From: a bacterium
GTDB taxonomy: Bacteria > Cyanobacteriota > Vampirovibrionia > Gastranaerophilales > Gastranaerophilaceae
Length of the DNA stretch: 42,128 bases
Assembly: GCA_017467605.1 (NCBI GenBank)
Contig: JAFUSQ010000043.1
Span: 1 to 42,128 of the forward strand
Reading direction: 5' to 3'
A program made the position numbers and the translations under genes. Shown one piece after another: positions 15,558 to 24,521 of the stretch. The notes beneath the pieces were generated by a model. It ran no database searches and was not told the DNA's origin. It was given only the letters and a program-made list of their open reading frames with translations. The first letter of the stretch is position 1. Each line of letters starts with the position of its first letter.

Positions 15558-16277
15558 TTACCCCTGAAGTTTAGATATTTTTAATTGAAAAACTTCTTCA
15601 ATATTAATTCTGTTTAATACATCATCAATCAAAATTTCCGGAGTTAAATTTGAAATATCCCCATAATCTGGCAAATATCCTAAAATATTAGAATTTGAAT
15701 ACTCCTTTATTATTTGAGGGAAATATTTTTCCTCAAGATTTTCAAAATTTTCATCATACTGATTTACAATAAACCCTAATATATTTACTCCTTCACTTTG
15801 AATGTACTTAATCGCACTAATAACGGAATCAATTGATGTCTTTTTAGGATTTACGACTAAAACAAGCGGAATTTTTAATGTTTTCACGATATCCAACTCG
15901 GTTAAATATTCAGCAATTGGTGAAGATATACTATTTGAACCTTCCAAAATATTACAATCCGTCCCCCCGTGCAAACTCCTATACTCTGCTAAAATAGCAT
16001 TTATATCAATTTTAACTCCGTTTTCATAAGAAGATACAAAAGGAGAATTTGAACCACACAAAGCATAAGTCGACTGAGTTACTATATTTGAATCAAATTT
16101 CTTTATAAAAGACAAATCAGGCGAAATTTTAAATCCGTTCATATCTATTGCATTACTTTGAACAGGTTTATACACGCAAGTTGTATAAGACAAACTTTGC
16201 ATAGTAGATGCCAAACCTGCACATACAAGCGTTTTACCGGATTGTTTTTCCACACCTGAAATAAAGACATTTAGCAT
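15558..16277 (-). CDS. bioD: BioD-like (dethiobiotin synthetase family) ATPase
   Basis: 239 aa. The P-loop is GVEKQSGKT (residues 8-16) instead of the usual GTDTxVGKT. YKPVQSN matches the BioD YKPxQ motif; LEGSNSISSPI stands where EGAGG is normal; PLVLVVNPKKTSIDSV follows. The fold is clearly the BioD/cobyrinate-synthase class of amidoligase-related P-loop enzymes. BioD makes dethiobiotin from 7,8-diaminopelargonate. The changed P-loop and EG motif and the absence of other bio genes leave room for a different function. Confidence 0.65.
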   Translation of the reverse strand: MLNVFISGVEKQSGKTLVCAGLASTMQSLSYTTCVYKPVQSNAIDMNGFKISPDLSFIKKFDSNIVTQSTYALCGSNSPFVSSYENGVKIDINAILAEYRSLHGGTDCNILEGSNSISSPIAEYLTELDIVKTLKIPLVLVVNPKKTSIDSVISAIKYIQSEGVNILGFIVNQYDENFENLEEKYFPQIIKEYSNSNILGYLPDYGDISNLTPEILIDDVLNRINIEEVFQLKISKLQG

Positions 16278-16385
16278 AGCTTCATACTAACATGACACAA
16301 TTTTTATTGCAAAACCCAAAAATACACCAAAAAATGTATAGTTATTCCTTAAATTTCTGTTAAAATCACACATAAAGGGAGAATT

Positions 16386-17411
16386 ATGGCTAAAACAATT
16401 CGAGAGAAATTAGAACAAAGAGAATATAAAATTTTAAGTGATATAGCAACAAAATCAGCGGAATCCAAAGGAAGAAAAGAAGCAGAAATTCAATCAGATT
16501 TGAGAACAGATTTTCAACGTGACAGAGACAGAATTCTGCATTCAAAAGCTTTCAGGAGACTAAAACACAAAACTCAAGTGTTCTTATCTCCTTTTGATGA
16601 CCATTTCAGAACCCGTTTAACTCATACTCTTGAAGTTTCACAAATAGCAAGAACAATAGCAAGAGCACTTGATTTGAATGAAGATTTAGTTGAAGCAATA
16701 TCATTGGGTCACGATTTAGGACACACTCCATTTGGTCATTGCGGAGAAGGGGTTTTAAATGAACTTGTCCAAGGCGGGTTTCATCACAATATTCAAAGCG
16801 TAAGAGTCGTGGAAGTATTAGAACATTTGAACTTATGTCAAGAAACAGTTGACGGTATTTTAACACATACATGGGGATTTAAGCCTAAAACTCCGGAAGC
16901 TAAAGTTGTTCAATTCGCGGATAAAATTGCATACATAAACCATGATATTGAAGATTCAATAAGAGCAGGAGTTATTTCCGAAAGTGATTTACCAAAAGAC
17001 TGCATTGAATATTTTTCATCTAATCAAAGCAAACGTTTGAATAAAATGATTACCGAAATTGTAAGCAACTCTATCGGGAAACAAGAAATTACAATGAGCG
17101 AAGAAGGCTGGGCTTATACTACTAAACTCAGAACTTGGCTTTTTGAAAATGTTTACAATGACGAATCAACCGCAAAACTTGAAGAATATAAAGCAAAAAA
17201 AGTTATAAAAGAATTATTCTGCCTGTACTGCGATATGTTGAAAAACGTCTGTCCAAAAGATAAAATTGAACGGGTTGTGACAGATTATATTTCCGGAATG
17301 ACAGATAGGTATGCGGTTGAAAGATTCAAAGATAATTTTATACCAACAGGCCTAAAATGCAGTGCCAGAGATGATTTTTTATTTAAACTCGCAAACTTAG
17401 AACTCGCATAA
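16386..17411 (+). CDS. dgt: dGTP triphosphohydrolase-like HD protein
   Basis: 341 aa. HD-domain metal site: RLTHTLEV (His), SLGHDLGHTPFGHCGE (HD) and a later FADKIAYINHDIED (Asp). The N-terminal SDLRTDFQRDRDRILHSKAFRRLKHKTQVF block is the family signature. It removes triphosphate from dGTP or related dNTPs. GGGAG precedes the ATG. The stop abuts the ATG of the recombinase gene with no gap, so the two are co-transcribed. Confidence 0.94.
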   Translation: MAKTIREKLEQREYKILSDIATKSAESKGRKEAEIQSDLRTDFQRDRDRILHSKAFRRLKHKTQVFLSPFDDHFRTRLTHTLEVSQIARTIARALDLNEDLVEAISLGHDLGHTPFGHCGEGVLNELVQGGFHHNIQSVRVVEVLEHLNLCQETVDGILTHTWGFKPKTPEAKVVQFADKIAYINHDIEDSIRAGVISESDLPKDCIEYFSSNQSKRLNKMITEIVSNSIGKQEITMSEEGWAYTTKLRTWLFENVYNDESTAKLEEYKAKKVIKELFCLYCDMLKNVCPKDKIERVVTDYISGMTDRYAVERFKDNFIPTGLKCSARDDFLFKLANLELA

Positions 17412-18284
17412 ATGAATATACAATATTTATATGAATATTTAGAATTTCTTGATGTAGAAAAAGGCCTTTCAAAAAACACTTTGAACGCTTACAGAAATGA
17501 CCTTCTTGTTTTTTTGGAATTTTGTGAATCCGCAAATGTCAAAGAAATATCTGATATTGAACGAAATAATATTAATGCTTATATTATAAATCTGCGCGAT
17601 AATAAATTTTCCCCGACAAGCATAACCCGAAAAATCGCATCATTGCGAGGATTTTTTAAATGGTTTTGCGCAAATAATTACGGTTCAAAAAACCCCGCCC
17701 AAACAATTGAAACCCCAAAACTTCCTAAAAAATTGCCCAAAGTTATGACTGTCGAAGAACTAACTTTTATATTGAATTCAAATCTTGATATAACACAAAC
17801 TTTAATTGTTGAATTGTTATATGGCTGCGGCTTAAGAGTTTCCGAACTCGTTAATCTAAAGCTAAACGATATTGATATAAAATCGAAATATATTCAATGT
17901 TTCGGCAAAGGTTCAAAAGAAAGAATTATCCCGTTTGGCAAAAAAGCTAAAGATGCCATTTTAAAATATCTAAAACAACGTGAAATTATTACTCTAAAAA
18001 ACAAAATTACCGGAAACAAAATATTGTTTTTGAAAAAAAACGGCAAACCAATAACAAGACAAGATGTTTATACATTTATCAGAGCGCAAGGAGAAAAAAT
18101 TCATAAACATATATCGCCGCATACCTTAAGACACAGTTTTGCAACACATTTACTTGAAAATGGTGCCGATTTAAGAGTTGTACAAGAACTTCTCGGACAC
18201 AGTGATGTTTCTACGACTCAACTTTATACCCATATCACTAAAAAACGTCTCAAAGAAGTTTATTTTTCTATAAATAAAGATTAA
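17412..18284 (+). CDS. Tyrosine recombinase of the XerC/XerD type
   Basis: 290 aa. SAM-like core-binding domain (1-100), then the catalytic domain with R142 (CGLRVSEL), K166 (GKGSKER), H237 and R240 (SPHTLRHSF), H263 (LLGHSD) and the nucleophile Y272 (LYTHI). Length is right for XerC/D. It is coupled to dgt rather than to a mobile element, so the chromosome-dimer resolution role is more likely than phage integration. I cannot tell XerC from XerD. Confidence 0.92.
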   Translation: MNIQYLYEYLEFLDVEKGLSKNTLNAYRNDLLVFLEFCESANVKEISDIERNNINAYIINLRDNKFSPTSITRKIASLRGFFKWFCANNYGSKNPAQTIETPKLPKKLPKVMTVEELTFILNSNLDITQTLIVELLYGCGLRVSELVNLKLNDIDIKSKYIQCFGKGSKERIIPFGKKAKDAILKYLKQREIITLKNKITGNKILFLKKNGKPITRQDVYTFIRAQGEKIHKHISPHTLRHSFATHLLENGADLRVVQELLGHSDVSTTQLYTHITKKRLKEVYFSINKD

Positions 18285-19972
18285 TTCGTATTTTGAGGAG
18301 ATTGCTTGCGGCTATATTCTTTAAGCTTTTTATCACCCCAAGCTCCAATTCTATTTAGTACCCAAGATGATATAGAACCTGCAAGTAATGATTTTGAACC
18401 TGCAAATAATTTCGCATTACAATACAAAGAAACACCGATACCTGCAAGTGCCGGGAAGCCGTATTTTAAAGCAATTGAACGTCTTTGTTCATTATCTTCG
18501 GATTTGCCTAAATGATAACCTAAAATTCCTAAAGACCCAACCATTGTCAAAATATCAGTCGGCGCTGAGCCCAATGTTAAATCACGAAGTTTACTCAAAA
18601 AGTCCTCAGTTTCAACATGTATTGATTTATCCAAAGATTTTATACCCTTTCTGTAAGACTTTTCAAGCAGTTTATATTCATCTTCCGATAAAATTCCTTT
18701 GTATATATCCAGAATATCTTGAATTTTTCCCTGCTTAAATCCTGAAATTTCGGATTTTAATTCGGCTAATTTGGACAAAATAACATTTGCCCTATCTTCT
18801 TTAATAGTTTTGTTTTGTAGTGCACCTTCTATTTCTCTTACTATAGAATTTATATCTCTGGATATTGCACGTTTTAAAACGGCATCTTTACCGCCTGAGG
18901 CGATAAGCTTTTGTAGATCTCCGCGAATTTTCCCGAGTTTTGTAATATTTTTTGCATCTTTATAACTTATTTCTCTTACAATATCAAGAATTATATGATT
19001 TGAATTTTCTGCCATATCGGCAAGGTTATAAGATAATCCCTGTCGTTGTGAACGAACAAGAGTTTGAATAATATTTTTTTCTTTTGCAATTGCTGATTCA
19101 GCCATAAATTTATTTATAACATCTGTAGACCAAAAAACTTTTAATTTTGCAAATGCAGCCTTTAAATTTTCAGCAGCTTTTTTATATTTGTAATATCTTG
19201 ATTTTAAAGATGTTTTACCAAAATTCTTACTGTAATCTTCTCCAATCTCAGTCATTAAACCGGAAGCCTTTTTCAACCATTCTTCCTTAGTTAATTTAAC
19301 ACCATTTATCTCTATGATTTCGTCCAAATTATGAATTCCCGCTCTGCGCGAAGCGGATTTTGAAGCTTCAAATGCCAATTCAAAAAATCTGTTTGTATCT
19401 TCATAACTGCTTAATACGGAACGTCTGCCAATTTTTTCAAACAGATGAGTGATTTTATCATGTAATTTTCCGAAATATTTATTAGAGTTCATAATTTTTT
19501 TGAACAACATATCTTTAAATGAAGTAAAATTATTAACTGCTTCAGCTTTTTGAGATGCATGATTAAGAGTTTTACTCAAATAAAGAAATACTCTGTTTGG
19601 AGCTTCGTCAGTGTTAAGTTTTGATTCAAGTATTTTCCGTTCAAAATATTCGCTCAATTTTTTCAAATTTTTAGATAAATTTTTAGGTCCTCCTTTTAAA
19701 ACAAAGAAAATTCCTGCAGCCGTCAAAACGGTAACTCCGGCAATTGATAGACCAATGATTTTTAAATTATTTGTTTTTCTTGCTTCATCAGGAGAAATAA
19801 AAATTTGTCTCGGATCAGGCAAATAGGAATTATTTACATAAGAATCTTTTGAAGTATTTTGAATATCGCGAATATTTGCAGGCAGCCAAAATCTGTTCGG
19901 ATTACTCTTTGAGCCTTTTAATCCGAAAGAATCCAGATTTTTTCGTTCAATTTGCGGAATTGAATTGTACAT
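18281..19972 (-). CDS. Large membrane-anchored helical protein, unknown
   Basis: 563 aa. A polar N-terminus with a membrane segment at about 71-90 (LKIIGLSIAGVTVLTAAGIFFVL) is followed by 350 residues of charged helix that look like coiled coil. Two hydrophobic stretches lie near the C-terminus (about 480-540). It overlaps the last four bases of the recombinase on the other strand. I do not recognise it. A structural or cell-envelope role would fit, but nothing in the sequence proves it. Confidence 0.7.
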   Translation of the reverse strand: MYNSIPQIERKNLDSFGLKGSKSNPNRFWLPANIRDIQNTSKDSYVNNSYLPDPRQIFISPDEARKTNNLKIIGLSIAGVTVLTAAGIFFVLKGGPKNLSKNLKKLSEYFERKILESKLNTDEAPNRVFLYLSKTLNHASQKAEAVNNFTSFKDMLFKKIMNSNKYFGKLHDKITHLFEKIGRRSVLSSYEDTNRFFELAFEASKSASRRAGIHNLDEIIEINGVKLTKEEWLKKASGLMTEIGEDYSKNFGKTSLKSRYYKYKKAAENLKAAFAKLKVFWSTDVINKFMAESAIAKEKNIIQTLVRSQRQGLSYNLADMAENSNHIILDIVREISYKDAKNITKLGKIRGDLQKLIASGGKDAVLKRAISRDINSIVREIEGALQNKTIKEDRANVILSKLAELKSEISGFKQGKIQDILDIYKGILSEDEYKLLEKSYRKGIKSLDKSIHVETEDFLSKLRDLTLGSAPTDILTMVGSLGILGYHLGKSEDNEQRRSIALKYGFPALAGIGVSLYCNAKLFAGSKSLLAGSISSWVLNRIGAWGDKKLKEYSRKQSPQNTN

Positions 19973-20063
19973 AAAACACCGGCCTACACAATTATTAAGT
20001 CCAAAAGTAACCCAAAATTGCGTATCCGACTACATGATTTTAAAGTTATGTAACGATAATAAA

Positions 20064-20104
20064 AAAACATTCCCGAATATTATACTTTATTCGGGAATGT
20101 TTTT
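20064..20104 (-). terminator. Terminator downstream of the lipase-like pseudogene
   Basis: AAAACATTCCCGAATA pairs with TATTCGGGAATGTTTT around a nine-base loop. Read leftward it runs into a T-tract (TTTTTTTATTATCG). It lies ten bases after the stop of the leftward gene. Confidence 0.85.
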
Positions 20105-20113
20105 ATTAATAAA

Positions 20114-21502
20114 TTAAGCTCTAGATTTACTACGATAATAATCTCTTACATTTGTACCATCTGCACGCACATATGAATTTACATGCACGACTCCTCTGCC
20201 ATATGCGGCTTCTCGGCGTAATTCATCATTTGTAGGCATAATACCACCCATTGCTTTTAATTGAGCATCAATTTCTTTTTCATATTTAGCAAACTCCTTA
20301 CTTGACATAGCTCCAACATCTTCTCTTGTAAATATCCTATTACTGCCTGTCAACGGATTAACATAATCATACAAGTCAAGTCCTTCGTCATTGGCTTTTC
20401 TTGTCCATTTAATAATTTCTATCAACAAGTTTATAAGTGCAGCTTTATAATAGTTCTCATTATTATTTTCTACAACAGTAATATTATTCCCGCTATAGAT
20501 CGAGCTTTTAGGTTTGAATTTAGATGGCTCTACCTTTATATTAGTGTTACTATTTATTAGATTAGGGAAAATTTTTTTTTAATTTATTTCAGGAATATTA
20601 TCAAAATCATTAGGATTAGTTTTAGTAAATCGTGCATATCTGGTTACATTATTAATGTATTTACCATTATTTATATTTTTTGAACCTAAACCATTATAAA
20701 TTGATTTTTGGTATATATTATTTGTTGATTTCCCCACATTATCGAGCATTTTGAAACCGGATTTCAAAGTATCATTTATAAAGCTCATAGGTGAAAATAT
20801 TTGTGATGAATACATATTACCTACAGTATTTTTATTTTTAAAATTAATATATTTATTTTCGGGTAAAATCTCTTTTTTATATGGTTTTGCTTGATATATT
20901 TCTTCCTTTCTAAAACAATGAAGATAGTGATTTTCTGCAATATTTTTTATTTCTGAGATATTAGGTAAAATGATAATTTTACCAGATTGATTACCTATCA
21001 ATAAATTTTCTGCAAATAATAAATCTTTCATTCGCCCATATGTAACAATATTAGAATCATTGAATTTAAAATATTGCGGATATGAGTTAACTATAAATTT
21101 ACTACCAATAGGTGCAAGTGCATATGATGGTAATCCAGTTCGATGTGACAATAAATTTGCAATTGAAGCACCAAGAGAATACCCTGTAAATTCGATTTTT
21201 GCATTTGGGTATTTTAATTTTACTTTCCTATACAATCTCTCTGCATCACCATACTGCGAAGGGATATTATTATATCTGAACATAATATTGACATCATTTT
21301 TTAAATCATTAATACGATCCATATCTGTACCTGAAAAAGCAATTACTATTTTATCATTTTTTTTAAACACACGATAATCAAAATCGATATTTGAAGAAGT
21401 AATTCCAAATTCATACAAAGTTTTCCAGCCCTGTACATCTTTTTTGTTATGTGCTCCATTGCATAATTCAACTGTTTCATAATATTTATTTATGTAATTC
21501 AT
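20114..21502 (-). pseudogene. Lipase-like alpha/beta hydrolase split by an in-frame stop
   Basis: The 5' part (21502-20579, 307 aa) has the nucleophile elbow GYSLGAS (about residues 105-111) and the FSGTD of class 3/Mbeg1-like lipases. It ends ...NIPEIN then TAA. After that TAA the same frame stays open for 50 codons with no ATG, GTG or TTG. It then continues into a 104-aa open frame (start TTG at 20426, no ribosome site) that ends VHVNSYVRADGTNVRDYYR, a tail found at the ends of many secreted proteins. One stop codon, at the edge of an A9 run, is all that separates them; without it the product would be about 462 aa. It is very AT-rich and may be a recent import. Alternatively the 307-aa product is used alone. 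Confidence 0.6.
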
Positions 21503-21538
21503 ACTTTTTCCTTTTTATTTTAATGTTATAATCAAACT

Positions 21539-21874
21539 GTGAAATCTTTATTTTTTAAATCATTATTAAATGCTTATTTTTTATTACAATGTTTAATTTG
21601 TATTGTCATATCAATTGGTTCAATTTTACTTTTATCGTTGCTTATATTTATTTTAATAAAAGATTATAATGTATATTATCTTTATCTGCTTTTAAAAACT
21701 ATTTTTTATCTTGTTATAATCTATATAGCAACTTATGCTACGTATAAATTGAGAAAAAACAAAAAACTAAATATTTATCAAATAATATTTTCTATTCTAT
21801 TTCCAATATATACTGTACTATTTAGTTTTAGTATTTATAATACATATATTGATATGGTAAAATATGGTTTCTAA
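21539..21874 (+). CDS. Small multi-pass membrane protein, unknown
   Basis: 111 aa from a GTG. There are three hydrophobic segments (about 8-38, 44-67 and 77-103), and the sequence is dominated by Ile, Leu, Tyr and Phe. No ribosome site is clear. It is divergent from the lipase-like gene with a 36-base gap, in the most AT-rich part of the window. A pairing such as toxin and immunity protein is possible but not shown. Coding status moderately supported by length and membrane pattern. Confidence 0.5.
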   Translation: MKSLFFKSLLNAYFLLQCLICIVISIGSILLLSLLIFILIKDYNVYYLYLLLKTIFYLVIIYIATYATYKLRKNKKLNIYQIIFSILFPIYTVLFSFSIYNTYIDMVKYGF

Positions 21875-22151
21875 GTTTACTATGATTTTTAATAATACCT
21901 ATATCAGCAATAGCTACCAAAAATTTAATACAAAACAAACTATTGACAAAACTTCAAAAGTTTTCTGCTATAAATTTTCCAATAATTATAGTTCCATTAT
22001 ATTTTTATTTGATTTTTAAATTAATAATATTGACTTATACACAACCTTTCTGATTTCGGCAAGGACTCAGTCAAACGACCATATTTTCAAATAAGTCTGT
22101 TACAAACAATAGCTTAATTATAATGCATACTTAATAATTTGTCAATATTAC
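21875..22151. other. AT-rich intergenic region, nothing recognised
   Basis: 277 bases with short A/T runs and no open frame with a ribosome site. AAAACTTCAAAAGTTTT (about 21950-21966) is a perfect AT-rich dyad. It may be residual decayed coding DNA from the neighbouring island. Confidence 0.4.
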
Positions 22152-23282
22152 CTAATCAGGAAACAACTCTGTGTCAATTACTTTAGCAACTTCAAGTGCT
22201 GAATTTTTATCTGATAATAATTCCTTAACAGATGCCAAATCTTTAATATTTTGTTCGCGTCTTTGCTGATTATAAAGCAAATCTTCAATTTCGCCCGCGA
22301 TATTTATAGAATTAACACTATCTTGAATAATTTCGGGCACAATCGATTTGTCGGCAATAATATTCGGCAAAGATACTCGTTTTATACACCTAACAAGCAA
22401 ATAAATCCAATAAAACAACTTTGGACCGCGATATGCGATAATCATTGGAGTTTTATAAAGACAAGCTTCTAATGCAACTGTTCCTGATGCCAGAATTAAT
22501 GCATCAGAAACACTTAACAAAGCTTGGTTTTCACCTTTAACAACCTGAATATCACAATCACCAAGATATTTTTGATAAATTTCATCAGACAAATTCGGAG
22601 CTTGAGAGATACAGAATTGCAATTCAGGGTGGCGATTTCTAAGCCTTTTTACACTATCTTTGAAAACACCCATTAAATTTTTCAACTCAAACTCTCTGGA
22701 ACCCGGAAAAACTGAAACAAGTTTCCTATCAGGGTCAAGATTGTGATTTCTAAAAAACTCTCTGCGTCCGGCCTTTGCCGGCAATTGCGAAACTAAAGGG
22801 TGTCCGCAATAGTGCGTATCAATACCATACTGAGCATAAAGCTGTCTTTCAAACGGAAAAATGCACAAAACTTTATCCACAAATTTTTTAATTAAATTAA
22901 TTCTGTATTTTCGGCTTGCCCAGACTTGAGGCGGAATATAGTAGTAAATTTTAATTCCAGCTTTGTGCAAAAATTTTGCGACTGATAAATTAAAAGCCCC
23001 ATAATCAATCAACAAAACCAAATCCGGTTTAAATTCATTTTTGAGATAATTAACGACATCTTTTCCGAGTTTGAAATGATTTATAATAATTTTTGGTGAA
23101 ATTCCCATCGCGGACATATTTTTTTGATCGGCAAAAAGCTTCACTTCTTGATTTTTAAGATTAATTCCGCCAATACCTTCGATTTCCAAATCGCAATTTA
23201 AAGCTTTCAACTGCTTAACCACATTAGCAGCGTGAATATCACCTGAATATTCACCTGTTATAATAAATAATCTCTTTTTCAT
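22152..23282 (-). CDS. lpxB: Lipid A disaccharide synthase LpxB
   Basis: 376 aa from the ATG at 23280-23282 (MKKRLFIITGEYSGD, the normal family start); the frame is open 50 codons further upstream but that part has no LpxB character. It joins UDP-2,3-diacylglucosamine to lipid X in lipid A synthesis at the inner membrane. Motifs: GEYSGDIHAA, GIGG, MSAMG, PDLVLLIDYGAFN, YYIPPQVWAS, GHPL, VFPGSREFE and SDALILASGTVALEA. A TATAAT lies only six bases upstream of the ATG, so the transcript may be leaderless. Confidence 0.95.
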   Translation of the reverse strand: MKKRLFIITGEYSGDIHAANVVKQLKALNCDLEIEGIGGINLKNQEVKLFADQKNMSAMGISPKIIINHFKLGKDVVNYLKNEFKPDLVLLIDYGAFNLSVAKFLHKAGIKIYYYIPPQVWASRKYRINLIKKFVDKVLCIFPFERQLYAQYGIDTHYCGHPLVSQLPAKAGRREFFRNHNLDPDRKLVSVFPGSREFELKNLMGVFKDSVKRLRNRHPELQFCISQAPNLSDEIYQKYLGDCDIQVVKGENQALLSVSDALILASGTVALEACLYKTPMIIAYRGPKLFYWIYLLVRCIKRVSLPNIIADKSIVPEIIQDSVNSINIAGEIEDLLYNQQRREQNIKDLASVKELLSDKNSALEVAKVIDTELFPD

Positions 23283-23322
23283 ACGCCCATTATACATAAA
23301 AAAAAGTAATATAAAAGGTTTA

Positions 23323-23351
23323 TTTACAGACAACAAAAATTTAAGTATAAT
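23323..23351 (+). promoter_or_regulatory. Strong predicted promoter for the small-peptide gene
   Basis: TTTACA, 17 bases, TATAAT. It predicts a transcript start near 23358 and a 5' leader of about 77 bases. CTTAAC/GTTAAG and GAT/ATC arms in that leader could form a hairpin next to the ribosome site. Confidence 0.65.
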
Positions 23352-23434
23352 TCCATATGCAGGGTTAATTACCAAAAACTTCCGCTTAACACACGATAGA
23401 ATGAAGAAATCGGTTAAGAAAGGAGGTCGCAACT

Positions 23435-23500
23435 ATGCTTAGGCAAATAATAATGCTACTACTGGCATTAAGCATAGCAGTAATAGCATTAAAATCTTAA
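23435..23500 (+). CDS. 21-residue hydrophobic peptide
   Basis: ATG to TAA, 21 codons plus stop (MLRQIIMLLLALSIAVIALKS is the start and end in outline), with a basic start, a hydrophobic core and a Lys-Ser end. AAAGGAGGT, a near-perfect ribosome site, lies eight bases upstream and a consensus promoter lies further up. A structured RNA follows the stop. The layout resembles type I toxin or small membrane-peptide genes. No antisense RNA promoter has been identified. Confidence 0.55.
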   Translation: MLRQIIMLLLALSIAVIALKS

Positions 23501-23562
23501 GTGTAGGGTATGAAGAGAACTCTTAACAGGTTGGTAAAAGTTGTTAGGAGTTCACCCTGCAC
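23501..23562 (+). ncRNA. Stable RNA hairpin after the small peptide
   Basis: GTGTAGGGT (23501-23509) pairs with ACCCTGCAC (23554-23562). GAACTCTTAACA (23517-23528) pairs with TGTTAGGAGTTC (23542-23553). There is a seven-base bulge ATGAAGA on the 5' side and a 13-base loop. The G-U pairs hold only for rightward RNA, so the structure belongs to the peptide transcript. There is no T-tract directly after it, so it is not a standard terminator. Confidence 0.5.
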
Positions 23563-23631
23563 ATATATTATTTACTATTTTTTGAACTTTGTCAACCAGT
23601 AATAATATTAAAAAAGACAATATATAGTAAT

Positions 23632-24468
23632 TTAATAATTCATTTTACCTTCTTCAAGTACCCGAGCGGCACAACCATAACCTAAACTTTGTCCATCATT
23701 TTGACACTTAAATACAGGATCATCTGTAGTTTTCCAATAAGCCAAATAATCATCTCCTCCCATTTCAGTTACAGAAAAAGCTTTAGAACCTACAGGATAT
23801 ACTCCACCCGTATCACCTATTGAAAAAGCAAAGATATCCCTACCAAATTTATTGGGTTTTTTGATCCCATTTATATCTATTACTATATCTCCTAAAGAGC
23901 CATTCATCATGCCTCCATTATCACTCCTTGGAACATTAAAAAAATTATAACTCATTATCATAGTCCCATCTATAAATATAATTACTGTATCTGTATAATT
24001 AAAACTATTATTCCCGTCCAACTCTGTATATTTATAATTATCTGTAGAAGTTAACTTTCTAATATCAGCAACTTTAAAATATTTTCTTAAATTTACATAA
24101 AAATTACTACAAGAATCTGAATCTATAGTATGTGCTCGACTACAATACCCATTTTGTCCTAAGGATAAAAAAGTTTCAGTTTGCGAAAGTGCTGTAGTAT
24201 TATCGTCAGCAAGCATTCGTTTAAAACCTTGCTGTATGGTTGCATAAGATTTTTGTAATTGTGTAGTCCAAATTTTCTTTTGATAATTACTAACCAAGCT
24301 TGGAATAGTCATTGCGGCAACAACCCCTACAACACCCAGTGTAATTAGAACTTCCGCTAAAGTAAACCCCGCGGAGCGCAAAATTCGAGGAGTCTTGCCA
24401 AAGTTAGCAGCAAAATTCCCCGTCCGGCGAGGACCTTCTACCAAAGTAAATGCCATTTTTTTGTTCAT
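23632..24468 (-). CDS. Pseudopilin of XRE module B, doubled prepilin motif
   Basis: 278 aa. The N-terminus reads MNKKMAFTLVEGPRR, then about 20 repeat-derived residues, then SAGFTLAEVLITLGVVGVVAAMTIP. So a prepilin-like AFTLVE occurs early and a second, complete GFTLAE site plus hydrophobic helix follows at about residue 35. The extracytoplasmic part has Cys residues and the DINGIKKPN..GRDIFAF block. The neighbour is a divergent XRE gene. It is likely secreted through the same pilus-like machine as the other copies. Confidence 0.87.
   Translation of the reverse strand: MNKKMAFTLVEGPRRTGNFAANFGKTPRILRSAGFTLAEVLITLGVVGVVAAMTIPSLVSNYQKKIWTTQLQKSYATIQQGFKRMLADDNTTALSQTETFLSLGQNGYCSRAHTIDSDSCSNFYVNLRKYFKVADIRKLTSTDNYKYTELDGNNSFNYTDTVIIFIDGTMIMSYNFFNVPRSDNGGMMNGSLGDIVIDINGIKKPNKFGRDIFAFSIGDTGGVYPVGSKAFSVTEMGGDDYLAYWKTTDDPVFKCQNDGQSLGYGCAARVLEEGKMNY
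24362..24440. repeat. Leader insertion in pseudopilin B
   Basis: The segment between the two FTLxE-coding stretches contains CCCGTCCGGCGAGG and CCCCGCGGAGCGC and is GC-rich compared with its flanks. AAAGTAAA followed by C or T occurs at both edges, where the two FTLxE motifs are encoded. It fits an in-frame repeat that entered or duplicated the cleavage motif. Confidence 0.5.
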
Positions 24469-24521
24469 ATTAGTCTCCTTTCAAATTTTAAAATGAATAC
24501 TTCGTGCTTGTATCTTATCAC

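Noticed and set aside
17412..18284. Phage or integrative-element integrase
   Set aside because: It is coupled to dgt, has XerC/D length and no attachment repeats or mobile genes around it.
20571..20581. Programmed frameshift on the A9 run
   Set aside because: The downstream part is already in the same frame; a frameshift would not bypass the TAA usefully.
23283..23432. N-terminal extension of lpxB by 50 codons
   Set aside because: The family begins at MKKRLFIITGEYSGD, and the extension overlaps the promoter and leader of the small-peptide gene on the other strand.
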